DNA from: Lonsdalea iberica
Lineage (GTDB): Bacteria > Pseudomonadota > Gammaproteobacteria > Enterobacterales > Enterobacteriaceae
Direction of reading: 5' to 3'
DNA: 64,000 nucleotides
Assembly: GCF_002111585.1 (NCBI RefSeq)
Contig: NZ_LUTP01000018.1
Coordinates: 1-64,000, forward strand
A program made the translations under genes and the position numbers. The notes under the pieces were generated by a model that searched no databases, was not told the origin of the DNA, and saw only the letters and a list, made by a program, of their open reading frames with translations. This document shows positions 18,049 through 28,559 of the stretch, in pieces. The stretch's first letter is position 1. Every line of letters starts with the position of its first letter.

Positions 18049-18399
18049 AGCAGTTCCTTGTCTAGAGAGAAGCCGTGGGAACGGCCTGACGTTGAAAACC
18101 CGTTCACGCCCGTCAACACCTGCGGACCCTTCGGCTAAACGTCAAAAGAGGTTTTCATATTAAGAACTTTTTCTGCGGACACGAATAGCAAAAGCTTATT
18201 AATATGGGCGGCGTCATCCCCCAACACTCACGCCAGACTGGCGAGCGTCGGTGCGGCATCTTATGATGACCCGCTATGTGCCCAAGAGGTGTTCCCGCCT
18301 CGCTAACCCGGACGAGGCCATATTGGACGCTCAAGGCGATACCTGTCGCCGTCTGAATCAATCCGCATAACGCATTTATCGTGATAAGGAAGACACAAC
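18049..18399. promoter_or_regulatory. Divergent promoter region between xapA-like and MFS genes
   Basis: 351 bases with no supported gene. Promoters for both directions are expected here. No operator was recognised. Confidence 0.4.
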
Positions 18400-19809
18400 A
18401 TGCACACCCCCAGCACCCCATTGGACGCCGACGACGACGCGCACGCCGGTTTCGATCTCGCCTCGCGTATTAACCGACTACGCTCTTCCGCAGGGCTTTG
18501 GCGTTTTATCGCCCTGCTTTCGCTCGGGGGATTTTTCGAACTCTATGACCTCTTTCAAACGGCATACATCAGCAGCGGACTGGTCGCCGAACATATTTTT
18601 CACGTAGGCGAAGCCGGCCTGTTCCACATTACCGATCAGGCCAGCTTTGCATCGGCCACGTTTCTGGGCCTGTTCGTCGGCGCCAGCCTCCTGGCGCCGT
18701 GGGCCGACAGGCTGGGTCGCAAGATGACCTTCATGTACGCGCTGGCCTGGTACGGTGCGCTCTCTTTCCTGATGGCGATGCAAAGCAGCGCAGAAGGCGT
18801 CATCCTGTGCCGTTTTCTGGTCGGTATCGGGCTCGGTATTGAACTGGTGACCATTGATGCCTATCTCAGCGAATGGATGCCGACCTCTTTGCGTAGCAAA
18901 GCGTTCGCCTTCGCCTTCTTTATTCAGTTTCTTTCGGTGCCGACGGTGGCGCTGATGTCCTGGTGGCTGGTGCCTCACACCTTTTTCGAGATCAGCGGCT
19001 GGCGCTGGGTCGTTATCGCGGGCGCCGCCTGTTCGATCTTGATCTGGGTGCTGCGCAAAAACCTGCCCGAGTCCGCCCGCTGGCTGGCGCAGCAAGGAAG
19101 ACATGACGAAGCCCATCAGGTGTTATGCGATATGGAGCAACGTTGCGGCATGACGCCGCAGAGCCATTATGTACACGCGAAGAATACGTCGCAGAAGCCG
19201 GCTCCGCGCGGCAGATTCCGCGAAATCTGGGCGCCAGCATATCGTCAGCGCACGCTGATGCTGGTCGCCATGAACTTCTTCCAATCCATCGGGTTCTTTG
19301 GCTTCGGCAACTGGCTGCCGTCGCTACTGTCCGGGCAAGGCGCGGGGATTACCCAGAGCCTGTTTTACGCCTTTTTCATCACGCTGGCCTATCCCATCGG
19401 CTGTCTGTTGTGCAGCCTGTATGTAGGACGCTTCGAGCATAAATGGCAGATAGTCGGTTCATGTTTGATGACCGTAATCTTCGGCCTGCTGTTCACCCAG
19501 CAGACGCACCCGCTGCTGCTCATCGCCTGCGGCTTCCTCATCACCTACTCCAACGCCTGGCTGACAATTAGCTACCACGCCTATCAGGCCGAGATTTTTC
19601 CGACGCGCATTCGCGCGCGGGCCGTCGGCTTTTGTTACTCGTTTAGCCGGCTGTCGACGGCGTTCACCAGTATCCTGATCGGGCTGTTGTTACAGCATGT
19701 GGGCAGTGTCAGCGTCGTGATCTTCATCGTATTCAGTATGTTGATGGTGATGCTGTCGGTGGGCGTCTGGGGGCCGAAAACGCGCGGCATCAATTTGGAT
19801 AATGTCTGA
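18400..19809 (+). CDS. MFS transporter, metabolite:H+ symporter type
   Basis: 469 residues with 12 predicted membrane helices and a long cytoplasmic N-terminus (about 35 residues). The MFS motif between helices 2 and 3 reads ADRLGRK, the helix 4 region has RFLVGIGLGIEL, and a post-helix-6 segment ESARWLAQQGRHDEA is typical of the sugar/carboxylate porter branch. The helix 10-11 loop FPTRIRARAVGF is also family-like. The substrate cannot be told from sequence; organic acids, aromatic acids or sugars are all transported by relatives. It is monocistronic and convergent with the patD operon. Confidence 0.85.
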   Translation: MHTPSTPLDADDDAHAGFDLASRINRLRSSAGLWRFIALLSLGGFFELYDLFQTAYISSGLVAEHIFHVGEAGLFHITDQASFASATFLGLFVGASLLAPWADRLGRKMTFMYALAWYGALSFLMAMQSSAEGVILCRFLVGIGLGIELVTIDAYLSEWMPTSLRSKAFAFAFFIQFLSVPTVALMSWWLVPHTFFEISGWRWVVIAGAACSILIWVLRKNLPESARWLAQQGRHDEAHQVLCDMEQRCGMTPQSHYVHAKNTSQKPAPRGRFREIWAPAYRQRTLMLVAMNFFQSIGFFGFGNWLPSLLSGQGAGITQSLFYAFFITLAYPIGCLLCSLYVGRFEHKWQIVGSCLMTVIFGLLFTQQTHPLLLIACGFLITYSNAWLTISYHAYQAEIFPTRIRARAVGFCYSFSRLSTAFTSILIGLLLQHVGSVSVVIFIVFSMLMVMLSVGVWGPKTRGINLDNV

Positions 19810-19817
19810 GAAACCTC

Positions 19818-19843
19818 GGCGGGCGTCCCGATGGGCGCCCGCC
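19818..19843. terminator. Bidirectional hairpin between convergent MFS and patD genes
   Basis: GGCGGGCG / CGCCCGCC stem with a 10-base loop, in the 40-base gap between two convergent stop codons. No strong T-run. Confidence 0.5.
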
Positions 19844-19849
19844 CTTCCG

Positions 19850-21277
19850 TCAGTGTTTAATCATGATGTGTCGTACGACCGTATAATCCTCCAACCCGTA
19901 CATCGACATGTCTTTGCCGTAACCGGACTGTTTCTGGCCCCCATGCGGCATTTCGCTGACCAGCATGAAATGCGTATTCACCCAGGTACAGCCGTACTGC
20001 AGTCGCGCGCTCAGGCGATGCGCCCGGCCTAAATCCCGCGTCCAGACGGAGGAGGCCAGCCCGTAGGTTGAACTGTTGGCCCACGCCAGCACCTGATCTT
20101 CGTCATCAAACTCCGTCACGCTGACCACCGGCCCGAACACCTCTTTCTGGACGATCTCATCCTCCTGCAACGCCCCGGCCAGCAGCGTTGGTTGGAAGTA
20201 ATACCCCGCGCCCGCGACTTTCGCCCCGCCGGTCACCACCGAAATATGCGGCAGCGCCTTCGCCCGTTCGACAAATCCAGCCACGCGGTCGCGATGCGCG
20301 GCGGTGATCAACGGCCCCAGTTCCGTGGTTTCATCCTCCGGAGACCCCACCTTGAGTGAGGCAATCGCCTCGCCCAACGCCGCCACCAGCCGACCGTAGA
20401 TCCCCTTCTGGGCATAGACACGACAGGCGGCGGTACAGTCCTGTCCGGCATTGTAGAAGCCGAAGTTGCGGATCGCCTCTACCGCCGCCGGGATATCCGC
20501 GTCGTCAAAGACGATGACCGGCGCTTTGCCGCCCAGTTCCATATGCGTACGTTTTACGGTGGACGAGGTATGGCGAATGATGTGCTGCCCGGTCGGAATA
20601 GAGCCGGTCAACGACACCATCCGCACTTTGTCATGACAGGTCAGGACATCGCCGACGGTAGGTCCGTCGCCGAATACCACGTTCAGCACCCCACCGGGCA
20701 GAATGCCCATCGCCAGTTCGGCCAGCTTCAGCGTCGTCAGCGGCGTCTGCTCCGAGGGTTTAATGACAGCGCAGTTGCCCGCCGCCAGCGCCGGGCCCAG
20801 CTTCCAGGCCGCCATCATCAGCGGATAATTCCAGGGCGCGATAGAGGCAACGACGCCAAGCGGATCGCGGCGGATCATCGACGTGTGTTCCTCCAGATAT
20901 TCTCCGCTGGCCATCCCGTTCATACAGCGACAGGCGCCCGCGAAATAGCGGAAGACATCCGCTACCGCCGGGATCTCATCGTTCAGTACGGCGTGATACG
21001 GCTTGCCGCAGTTGAGCGACTCCAGGCGAGAGAAGGTCTCCGCGTTCTGTTCGATGCAGTCCGCAATCTGCAGCAGGCACTCCGCGCGCGTTTTCGGCGT
21101 GGTCTGTCCCCACGATGCGAAAGCTCGATCGGCGCTTTCCACCGCCCGCGCGATCTGCGCCGGGGACGCCTGAGCAATGTGCGCGATTTCCTCTCCCGTC
21201 GCCGGGTTATAGACAGGCAGGAGACTGCCTTCGCCGGCGACTAGATGTCCGTTGATCACCATGTTTGTCTGCATCAT
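19850..21277 (-). CDS. patD: Gamma-aminobutyraldehyde dehydrogenase
   Basis: 475 residues from the ATG just after GAGGACAAA; an in-frame start five codons upstream is less likely. It is very similar to E. coli PatD/YdcW throughout, including GEYLE(E)[22 protein letters not shown], the general base Glu in MELGGKAPV and nucleophile Cys in [10 protein letters not shown]. It oxidises 4-aminobutanal to GABA with NAD+ in the cytosol, the second step of the transaminase route for putrescine. It is the last gene after ydcSTUV as in E. coli. A second, more divergent copy heads the same gene array (25578-27041), and the first pathway enzyme (patA at 56-57.5 kb) is frameshifted. Confidence 0.92.
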   Translation of the reverse strand: MMQTNMVINGHLVAGEGSLLPVYNPATGEEIAHIAQASPAQIARAVESADRAFASWGQTTPKTRAECLLQIADCIEQNAETFSRLESLNCGKPYHAVLNDEIPAVADVFRYFAGACRCMNGMASGEYLEEHTSMIRRDPLGVVASIAPWNYPLMMAAWKLGPALAAGNCAVIKPSEQTPLTTLKLAELAMGILPGGVLNVVFGDGPTVGDVLTCHDKVRMVSLTGSIPTGQHIIRHTSSTVKRTHMELGGKAPVIVFDDADIPAAVEAIRNFGFYNAGQDCTAACRVYAQKGIYGRLVAALGEAIASLKVGSPEDETTELGPLITAAHRDRVAGFVERAKALPHISVVTGGAKVAGAGYYFQPTLLAGALQEDEIVQKEVFGPVVSVTEFDDEDQVLAWANSSTYGLASSVWTRDLGRAHRLSARLQYGCTWVNTHFMLVSEMPHGGQKQSGYGKDMSMYGLEDYTVVRHIMIKH

Positions 21278-21345
21278 TTTGTCCTCAGTCATTGTTTCTC
21301 ATCACAGCACGCACGCTGTGATGTTTCTTTGCGGCGGCCTGCGGG

Positions 21346-22152
21346 CTATTTGCCATCGCCGGACACCTCTGTGGTTTCTTTTGTGAGATACCAGGCCCCG
21401 AGGATCGGGATCATGGTCAAGATCATCAGGCATAGCGCCACAACGTTGGTCACCGGCACGTCGCGCGGCCGCCCCAGCTGATTCAGCAGCCAAATAGGCA
21501 AGGTGCGCTCATGGCCTGCGGTAAACGTCGTGACGATAATTTCATCAAAGGACAGCGCGAAGGCGAGCATCCCGCCGGCCAGCAGCGCCGTCGCCAGGTT
21601 GGGAAGCACGATGTATCGGAAGGTCTGCCAGCCATCGGCGCCCAGATCCATCGACGCCTCGATCAGAGAGTGAGAAATGCGCCGAAACCGAGCGATGGCA
21701 TTGTTGAACACAATCACAATGCAAAACGTGGCGTGGCCGATGACGATCGTCATCATGCCGGGCTCGATATCCGCCGCGTGGAAAGCGGCCAGCAGCGCCA
21801 GACCGGTGATAATGCCCGGCAGCGCCAGCGGCAGCATCAACATCAGCGTGATGCCGTTCTTACCGAAAAAGTCCTGACGATACAGCGCGGCCGCGGCCAG
21901 CGTGCCCAGCACCAGCGCAATCAGTGTGGACAGACAGGCGATCTGCAACGACAGGCTGACGGACTCGAAAATATCCCGCCGCTCCGCCGCGAGATGGAAC
22001 CAGTGGAGCGTGAAGCCTTTAGGCGGAAAGCTAAACGCCGCCTCTTCGGTATTGAACGCGTAAATAGCGATGATCAGCAGCGGAACGTGCAGAAACAGCA
22101 GTCCGCCCCAGGCCGCCAGCCGGAGCGGTAACGGCGCGCGTTTAGAGTGCAT
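21346..22152 (-). CDS. ydcV: Polyamine-type ABC transporter permease YdcV
   Basis: 268 residues, six membrane helices, PotC/YdcV family. The cytoplasmic EAA loop reads [23 protein letters not shown]. It overlaps ydcU by 11 bases. With YdcU it forms the inner-membrane channel of the putative spermidine/putrescine importer. Confidence 0.9.
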   Translation of the reverse strand: MHSKRAPLPLRLAAWGGLLFLHVPLLIIAIYAFNTEEAAFSFPPKGFTLHWFHLAAERRDIFESVSLSLQIACLSTLIALVLGTLAAAALYRQDFFGKNGITLMLMLPLALPGIITGLALLAAFHAADIEPGMMTIVIGHATFCIVIVFNNAIARFRRISHSLIEASMDLGADGWQTFRYIVLPNLATALLAGGMLAFALSFDEIIVTTFTAGHERTLPIWLLNQLGRPRDVPVTNVVALCLMILTMIPILGAWYLTKETTEVSGDGK

Positions 22153-23089
22153 CGAAGGCCCCCCATCGTTTCACCACAGAGAGGTAAATCGCAATCAGGA
22201 CAATGGGTACCAGCGTGAACGCGGCCGCCATGGGCAGGTTGCCGATGGCCCCCTGCTGCGAATAAACCATATTGCCGATGAAATAGCCTGGCGGCCCCAC
22301 CAGCTGCGGCACGATAAAGTCGCCCAACGTGAGTGAGAATGTGAAGATGGAGCCCGCCGCGATGCCCGGCACCGCCAGCGGCAGGATGATGTAGCGAAAG
22401 GTCTGTCGCGGCTGCGCGCCCAAATCCTCCGACGCCTGAATTAGCGATATCGGCAGACGTTCCAGCGCCGCCTGGATCGGCAGGATCATGAACGGCAGCC
22501 AGATATAGACGAACACCAAAAAGCGCCCCAGCCCGGAAGTCGACAGCGTACTCCCGCCAATGCCGGGCAGCAGCAGCAGGCTATTCAAGCCGCCTTCCAG
22601 CCCGAGGTGACGCAGAAACCACTGAATGACGCCATCCCGCGATAACAACAGCGTCCAGGCGTAGGCCTTGACGATATAGCTGGCCCACATGGGCATCATC
22701 ACCGCGACATAGAAAAAGGCTTTCTGCTTACCCCGCGTGTAGCGCGCCATGTAATAAGCGATCGGGAACGCCAGCACGGCGCTGAACAGCGTGACGCACA
22801 CCGCCATCGCCACCGTGCGCGCAATAATGTCGTAATTCGTCGGGCTGAACAGCGCCGCGATGTTCGCCAGCGTCAGCGTCGGCGACACCGTCATTGTGAA
22901 ATCGTCAAAGGTATAAAACCCTTGCCACAGCAGCGTCAGAAGCGAGCCCAGATAGACCGTCCCGAACCACAGCAGCGGCGGCGCCAGCAGCAGCGCCAGA
23001 TAACAGCCCGGACGACGATAGAAGAAGTCGAACAGTCGATGCAGCGCACCTCGACGGACGGCGGGAAGCAAGCTGTCTGCGGTCGTCAT
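22142..23089 (-). CDS. ydcU: Polyamine-type ABC transporter permease YdcU
   Basis: 315 residues, six membrane helices, PotB/YdcU family. The EAA loop near residues 225-245 reads [20 protein letters not shown]. The start is one base after the ydcT stop codon, so translation is probably coupled. Partner of YdcV. Confidence 0.9.
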   Translation of the reverse strand: MTTADSLLPAVRRGALHRLFDFFYRRPGCYLALLLAPPLLWFGTVYLGSLLTLLWQGFYTFDDFTMTVSPTLTLANIAALFSPTNYDIIARTVAMAVCVTLFSAVLAFPIAYYMARYTRGKQKAFFYVAVMMPMWASYIVKAYAWTLLLSRDGVIQWFLRHLGLEGGLNSLLLLPGIGGSTLSTSGLGRFLVFVYIWLPFMILPIQAALERLPISLIQASEDLGAQPRQTFRYIILPLAVPGIAAGSIFTFSLTLGDFIVPQLVGPPGYFIGNMVYSQQGAIGNLPMAAAFTLVPIVLIAIYLSVVKRWGAFDAL

Positions 23090-23090
23090 C

Positions 23091-24122
23091 TCAGCCCACC
23101 TCCTGCAACGCGATCATAGCGTTACGCGCCCAACAGGCGATGAGCGGTTGGCCGACCGTCCTGGCGGGCTGAGCGGCGACGCGCTGATGGTTGGTTTCGC
23201 TCGCCAGCAGGCGCTCGCCAGTCTCCAGCATCAGCTCGTAGCGGGTCGCGGCGCCCAGATAGTGAATATCCTTAATCTGCGCCGAGACGCAAATATCCTC
23301 AGCGCCACCGCCCGACATGGGATCCAGCAGGCGGATGTGTTCCGGGCGAACGGCGAAACGTTCCGCCGCGCCGGTCAGCCGCAACGCCTGATCGGTCGAC
23401 AACACGTTGGACGTGCCGACAAACTCCGCCACAAACGGCGTCCTGGGATTCATATACAGCTCGCGCGGCGTATCCACCTGCTCGATGCGGCCGTTATTGA
23501 ATACCGCCACCCGGTCAGACATCGACAAGGCTTCGCTCTGATCGTGCGTCACGAAGATAAAAGTGATGCCGAGCTGGCGCTGGAGCGTCTTGAGTTCGCC
23601 CTGCATCTGTTCGCGCAATTTGAGATCCAGCGCGCCGAGCGGCTCATCGAGCAACAGCACGCTAGGCTGGTTGACCAACGCGCGCGCCAGCGCCACGCGC
23701 TGACGCTGCCCGCCGGACAGCTGAGCCGGTTTTCGCGCCGCCACAAATCCGAGCGCCACCCGTTCCAGCGCCTCCTGCGCTCGGGCGCGACGTTCGCTTT
23801 TCCCCATGCCCTTTACACGCAGCCCGTAAGCCACGTTGTCCAGCACGGTCATATGCGGAAACAGCGCATAATCCTGAAAAACGGTGTTCACATCACGCTG
23901 ATAAGGCGCCAGCCCGGTAGCTTCGCGTCCGTGAATACGGATGGAACCCGAGGAACTTTGTTCGAAGCCGGCGATCAGTCTCAGACAGGTGGTTTTTCCT
24001 GAACCAGACGGACCGAGCATGGAAAAGAATTCACCCTCTTTTATCTCGATGGAAACATGGTCCACGGCACGCACATTCCCAAAAAGTCGGGATACGTCAA
24101 TAAACTCCACAGCGTTGGGCAT
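23091..24122 (-). CDS. ydcT: Polyamine-type ABC transporter ATP-binding protein YdcT
   Basis: 343 residues from MPNAVEFIDV, preceded by AGGAG; the frame is open 20 codons further upstream but without a ribosome site. Walker A GPSGSGKTT, signature [15 protein letters not shown], Walker B VLLLDEPLGALD, and a C-terminal TOBE-type domain with FAVRPEHIRL. It powers the YdcUV permease. It follows ydcS after a 193-base gap that includes AT-rich sequence. Confidence 0.9.
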   Translation of the reverse strand: MPNAVEFIDVSRLFGNVRAVDHVSIEIKEGEFFSMLGPSGSGKTTCLRLIAGFEQSSSGSIRIHGREATGLAPYQRDVNTVFQDYALFPHMTVLDNVAYGLRVKGMGKSERRARAQEALERVALGFVAARKPAQLSGGQRQRVALARALVNQPSVLLLDEPLGALDLKLREQMQGELKTLQRQLGITFIFVTHDQSEALSMSDRVAVFNNGRIEQVDTPRELYMNPRTPFVAEFVGTSNVLSTDQALRLTGAAERFAVRPEHIRLLDPMSGGGAEDICVSAQIKDIHYLGAATRYELMLETGERLLASETNHQRVAAQPARTVGQPLIACWARNAMIALQEVG

Positions 24123-24315
24123 AATAAACTCCTGGCAGGCCGGATTATTTATCTCGGAAATAAAAACCCAATCTAAAACCAAACAAAAATGGCAAAAAAA
24201 TAACGGATGTGATTTGAATTAGAAAAAGACGAAGGATGCCCCTCTCCGCCGAGAAATAATGAATTTCATTTCGCCGACTGAAAGTCCCTTGTTATTTTCT
24301 CTTCATCCGTTGAAG

Positions 24316-25470
24316 TTAACGCCCGCCCATGATGGCAATATAATCCTGCGTCCAACGGCTGTAAGGGACGTATTTCCCGCCTTCTGACTGCGGCGTTTTC
24401 CAGAATGCGATTTTATCGAACTGCGTTGCGCCGTTATTTTTACACCCTTCAGCCCCCAGCAGCGCATTGTCTTTACAGGCGACCGGCACAGCCGGTACGG
24501 AGCCGAACCAGGCGGCGACATCGCCCTGTACTTTGGGCTGTAGCGACCAGTTCATCCATTTGTAAGCGCACACCGGATGTTTGGCGTCCGATGCCAGCAT
24601 GGTGGTGTCCGCCCACCCGGTCACGCCCTCTTTTGGCAATACGGTGCCAATCGGCTGACCTTCGGTTTTGAGCGCATTCGCCTGATACGGCCAGGCGCTC
24701 GATGCCGCCACGCCCTCATTTTTGAAGTCGCTCATCTGAACGGAAGTGTCGTGCCAATAGCGATGAATGAGCGCATGCTGGCTGCGTAACAGCGTTAGAG
24801 CCGCCTGATACTGGGGCTCCGTCAGTCGATAAGGGTCGGAAATACCCAGCTCAGGCTGGGTGTTTTTCAGGTACAACGCCGCATCGGCAATGTAAATCGG
24901 GCCGTCGTAAGCCTGCACCCGCCCCTGATTCGTCTTACCGTCGGGCAACGCCTGCGCGGTAAATACCACCGACCAACTTTCCGGCGGAGACGGGAAGACC
25001 TTCGTGTTATACATCAGCAGGTTAGGACCCCACTGATACGGAGTGCCGTAGACTTTGCCGCCGACCGTGTACCACGGCGCATTGATCAGCCGCGGGTCGA
25101 TACTATTCCAGTTAGGGATGGCGGCCGGCTCAATCGGCTGAACGCGCTTGCCATAGATCAGTCGCAGCGAGGCGTCGCCGGAGGCCGTCACCAGATCGTA
25201 TCCGCCTTTCGCCATCAGGCTGACCATTTCATCCGAAGTCGCCGCGGTTTTGACATTGACCTGGCAGCGGGTTTCCTGTTCGAACTGCGTGACCCAATCG
25301 TAGTTTTTATCGCTTTGACCCCGTTCGATATATCCGGGCCAGGCAACGATATCGAGACGCCCTTCTCCTTGAGCGGATAATGCCGGCGCGGTTGCCTGGG
25401 CCATATTCAATGCACACAAGACGCCCAGACAAATAGCGGACAATGACACCTTGGCATAATATTTTTCCAT
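24316..25470 (-). CDS. ydcS: Polyamine-type ABC transporter binding protein YdcS
   Basis: 384 residues with an N-terminal signal peptide (cleavage probably after AQA, about residue 27). It is close to E. coli YdcS over its whole length: RLDIVAWPGYIERGQ at the mature N-terminus, GGYDLVTASGDASLRL, GTPYQWGPNLLMYNT, WADTTML, and the C-terminal RWTQDYIAIMGGR. It is a periplasmic protein proposed to bind putrescine/spermidine; the E. coli protein has also been linked to polyhydroxybutyrate synthesis. First transporter gene of the array, 107 bases downstream of a dehydrogenase gene. Confidence 0.92.
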   Translation of the reverse strand: MEKYYAKVSLSAICLGVLCALNMAQATAPALSAQGEGRLDIVAWPGYIERGQSDKNYDWVTQFEQETRCQVNVKTAATSDEMVSLMAKGGYDLVTASGDASLRLIYGKRVQPIEPAAIPNWNSIDPRLINAPWYTVGGKVYGTPYQWGPNLLMYNTKVFPSPPESWSVVFTAQALPDGKTNQGRVQAYDGPIYIADAALYLKNTQPELGISDPYRLTEPQYQAALTLLRSQHALIHRYWHDTSVQMSDFKNEGVAASSAWPYQANALKTEGQPIGTVLPKEGVTGWADTTMLASDAKHPVCAYKWMNWSLQPKVQGDVAAWFGSVPAVPVACKDNALLGAEGCKNNGATQFDKIAFWKTPQSEGGKYVPYSRWTQDYIAIMGGR

Positions 25471-25577
25471 ACTACCCCCGTCAAGATTGGCTTATTTTTG
25501 GCACGATAACGCCACCCATTTTTTATTATCTGTGTCGGCGTTTATTAATAAGAAAATACTATCACCGCATCGCGGCA

Positions 25578-27041
25578 TTAAAATTGTCGTTTAAATTTGG
25601 CCATAACATGCCGAACCACGCTGTAACTTTGTAATGAATAACTTGAAAGGTCATTACCATATCCAGAACGTTTTAATCCCCCGTGCGGCATTTCGCTAAC
25701 CAGCGAGAAATGGCTATTAATCCACGTCGTCCCGTATTGCAAACTGGCCGCCATCTGCATGGCGGTATCAACATTCTGCGTCCACACCGAAGACGCCAGC
25801 CCATACTCCGATTCGTTCGACCACAACAGCACTTGTTCGAGTGACGTAAACCGGGTGACGCTGACTACCGGGCCAAAGACTTCGCGCTGCACAATCTCGT
25901 CGCTTTGCAGGCAACCGGCTAACAGCGTCGGCGGGTAGTAAAAACCGGGGCCGTCCACTGCGCTGGCACTCGTAACACGTTCTATGTGTGGTTGATTCAG
26001 CGCGCGTTCGACGAAACTGGAAACCCGGTCGCGCTGGCGGGCGCTAATTAAGGGTCCCAGATGGTTGTCTTCATCTCGCGGCTGCGCCAGACGCAAACGG
26101 GACACTGCGGCTCCGAGCGCGTCAACCAGCTGCGCATAAATACCCGCCTGCGCATATACCCGACAGGCGGAGGTACAATCCTGTCCCGCGTTGTAGTAGC
26201 CCCAGGTGGCGATCGCCTTGACGGCATCATCGATATCCGCGTCGTCACAGACGATAACCGGGGCTTTGCCGCCCAGCTCCAGATGGGTGCGTTTCACGTT
26301 GCTGACGGCAGCGTTCAAAATTCGCTGACCGGTCACGATATCACCGGTCACAGATACCATTCGAACCTTCCGATGATTGACCAGCGCGCTGCCGGCACTC
26401 TCGCCGCGCCCGGTGATGATATTCAGCACACCCGGCGGCAGCAGCGCCTTGAAGGTTGGCGCCAGCGCCAATACGGTCAACGGCGTATGTTCGGAAGGCT
26501 TAAATACGACGGTGTTGCCCGCCGCGAGCGCTGGAGCGATTTTCCAGGCCGCCATCATCAGCGGATAATTCCACGGCGCAATGGAGGCCACGACGCCGAC
26601 GGGGTCCCGGCGAATCATGGACGTATGCCCGTCCAAATACTCACCTGCCAACTGCCCCTGCTGGCAACGCACCGCGCCGGCGAAAAAGCGAAAGACGTCG
26701 ACGGCGGCGGGAAGATCGTCATTGAGCGCCTGATATAGCGGCTTGCCGCAGTTAATAGCTTCCAGCTGCGCCAGCGACGCGGCCTGTTGCTCTATCGCCT
26801 CCGCAATACGCAACAGTGCCATGGCGCGCTGCGCCGGCGTGGTCCTGGCCCATGAGGGGAACGCTCGTTGAGCCGCCTCTACCGCTTCGTCAACCTGCCC
26901 GGCGGACGTTTCTCCCAGCCTGGCGACAATCGCCCCATTGGCGGGGTTAACGATGTCCTGCAACGTTCCCTCGCCATCAATCAACTGCCCATCAATCAGC
27001 TGCTTGCTGGAAAAGCGGCCAATAAATTCCTCATCCGACAT
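25578..27041 (-). CDS. Second PatD-like aminobutyraldehyde dehydrogenase
   Basis: 487 residues, same family as the patD product at the other end of this array. Shared blocks include [23 protein letters not shown], the Glu in [10 protein letters not shown], nucleophile Cys in [10 protein letters not shown] and the C-terminal [18 protein letters not shown]. It differs at many positions, has a longer N-terminus and ends KFKRQF. It probably oxidises an omega-aminoaldehyde; whether 4-aminobutanal, 3-aminopropanal or another is unknown. It precedes ydcS in the same direction and lies downstream of a LysR gene with a dyad between them, so it may be the regulated first gene of the operon. Confidence 0.88.
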   Translation of the reverse strand: MSDEEFIGRFSSKQLIDGQLIDGEGTLQDIVNPANGAIVARLGETSAGQVDEAVEAAQRAFPSWARTTPAQRAMALLRIAEAIEQQAASLAQLEAINCGKPLYQALNDDLPAAVDVFRFFAGAVRCQQGQLAGEYLDGHTSMIRRDPVGVVASIAPWNYPLMMAAWKIAPALAAGNTVVFKPSEHTPLTVLALAPTFKALLPPGVLNIITGRGESAGSALVNHRKVRMVSVTGDIVTGQRILNAAVSNVKRTHLELGGKAPVIVCDDADIDDAVKAIATWGYYNAGQDCTSACRVYAQAGIYAQLVDALGAAVSRLRLAQPRDEDNHLGPLISARQRDRVSSFVERALNQPHIERVTSASAVDGPGFYYPPTLLAGCLQSDEIVQREVFGPVVSVTRFTSLEQVLLWSNESEYGLASSVWTQNVDTAMQMAASLQYGTTWINSHFSLVSEMPHGGLKRSGYGNDLSSYSLQSYSVVRHVMAKFKRQF

Positions 27042-27178
27042 CGCGTCTCCCTGTTTCTACTTTCGCGCTCCGGAAGGTGATATCTGCATAAAACCAACGC
27101 CAACGTGGTGTGAAATAGCGCGTCTAAAAACACAATAGGAAAACACGGCGGCCATCAACCACTATTAAATATTGAATG

Positions 27179-27203
27179 CAGCATTCGAATAAATCGAATG
27201 CTG
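27179..27203. promoter_or_regulatory. Perfect 10+10 inverted repeat, candidate operator of the polyamine array
   Basis: CAGCATTCGA, spacer ATAAA, TCGAATGCTG. An overlapping smaller palindrome (GAATGC-A-GCATTC) begins at 27174. It lies between the LysR stop and the dehydrogenase start, about 140 bases upstream of the latter. There is no T-run on the minus strand, so an operator is more likely than a terminator. Confidence 0.5.
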
Positions 27204-27225
27204 TTCGATTTCAATACTGGTGGGA

Positions 27226-28134
27226 TTAGGAACTCTTGCGCAGCCCGCTGTTTTCGCGGGCTACGGTAAGAAAGGGGGAAACCAGTTTGGGCCGGGTACT
27301 GCCTCTGCGCCAAGCCATACCGATTTCTAATGGTTCGATTGGATCGGTCAATGTGCTCGCTTCTATCATATTTCCTTCCAGCGACCAGGCGCGATACGTC
27401 ATGTCTGGAAGGATGGACAGCCCCATCCCGGCCGCGACGAGGCTTCGCACGGCTTCGGTCGAAGTGGTTTTCATGGCAATTTCCGGTTTCAGACTGGCTT
27501 TACTCCATATCTGCCGGGCGTGGATATCCATTTCATCGACATTGAGCTGAATTAACGGCTCCGTCACCACATCGGCCAGGCTGATACTCTCGCGCTCTAA
27601 CAACGGATGCAGCGGCGGCAGCCACAGGCGGTACGGCGAATGGCACAGCACTTCGGTCTGCAAGGCGGCGCGATCTTCGAGATTGGAGAGGATCAGCACG
27701 CCGATGTCGATCTCGCCGCTCACCAGCAGATGTTCGATGTAGCGGCGCTCATCCTCCACCACCTGGACCACCACATTGGGATAGGCGTCTTTGAAATGTT
27801 TAAGCAGGTCGACGAGGAAATAGCCCGCCACCAGGCTCGTCACGCCCACGGTCAAGGAGCCGGTAATGCTTTCACTGCCGCTCCTCAGGCTACGGGTGGC
27901 ATTTTCCACCGTCGCCAGAATCAGGTAAGACTGCCGTAAAAACTGATGCCCCTGATGCGTGAGCGTCATGCCTTTGGCGTGACGTTCAAACAAACGCACC
28001 CCAGTCTCGGTTTCCAACTGTTGGATCGCCAGCGTGAGGGACGACTGTGAAACAAAGGCCGTTTGTGCGGCCGCCGAAATGGAGCCGGTCTCGGCAACGG
28101 CAATAAAGTACCGGAGTTGACGTAGCGTTAGCAT
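27226..28134 (-). CDS. LysR-type transcriptional regulator
   Basis: 302 residues from MLTLRQLRYF; an in-frame extension to 28182 is unlikely. The N-terminal winged helix-turn-helix (residues 1-60, GSISAAAQTAFVSQSSLTLAIQQLE) is followed by a LysR substrate domain. It resembles the CynR/CysB-like general class without a specific match I recognise. It is transcribed towards the polyamine gene array 184 bases away and may regulate it through the dyad at 27179-27203. A divergent dehydrogenase gene begins 425 bases upstream. Confidence 0.88.
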   Translation of the reverse strand: MLTLRQLRYFIAVAETGSISAAAQTAFVSQSSLTLAIQQLETETGVRLFERHAKGMTLTHQGHQFLRQSYLILATVENATRSLRSGSESITGSLTVGVTSLVAGYFLVDLLKHFKDAYPNVVVQVVEDERRYIEHLLVSGEIDIGVLILSNLEDRAALQTEVLCHSPYRLWLPPLHPLLERESISLADVVTEPLIQLNVDEMDIHARQIWSKASLKPEIAMKTTSTEAVRSLVAAGMGLSILPDMTYRAWSLEGNMIEASTLTDPIEPLEIGMAWRRGSTRPKLVSPFLTVARENSGLRKSS

Positions 28135-28559
28135 ACTCGTCAGGCGCCTCTTCAAAATGAGTCGATACCCCATAGATATCACGCCATCAGTTTTATCGAA
28201 AGCGCTATGGCTTTATGAACCCCCATACACAGCAATAATTTTTATGCTGATTAATCAGATAATTACCGTTAATCCAGTGAAGCTGGCGCGCGGAAAACAT
28301 CCGCCGCTGACGCACGCCATCACGCGTGTGCGCGTCAGCTGAAAGCACGGATCGGCAGGGCCGAAGGTGCTCAGCGGCCTGGCGTCGGCAAAAAACCCCA
28401 CGCCGTTTCACTCCGACATCACGGCGTTCCGAGCAGGGGCTCAGCCGCCGGTGAGTTATCTCTTTTTGGAGTAATGCATTGCCAGATTGGTGCTTTTGAT
28501 TCGCCAGCCGGCGTTGTTATAAGTGAGCTATCTCTCTCCCTACCCGCGAGACTCTGCAC
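28135..28559. promoter_or_regulatory. Divergent region between LysR and HcxA-like genes
   Basis: 425 bases, no supported gene. Promoters in both directions are expected, and a LysR autoregulatory site is likely but was not identified. Confidence 0.4.
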
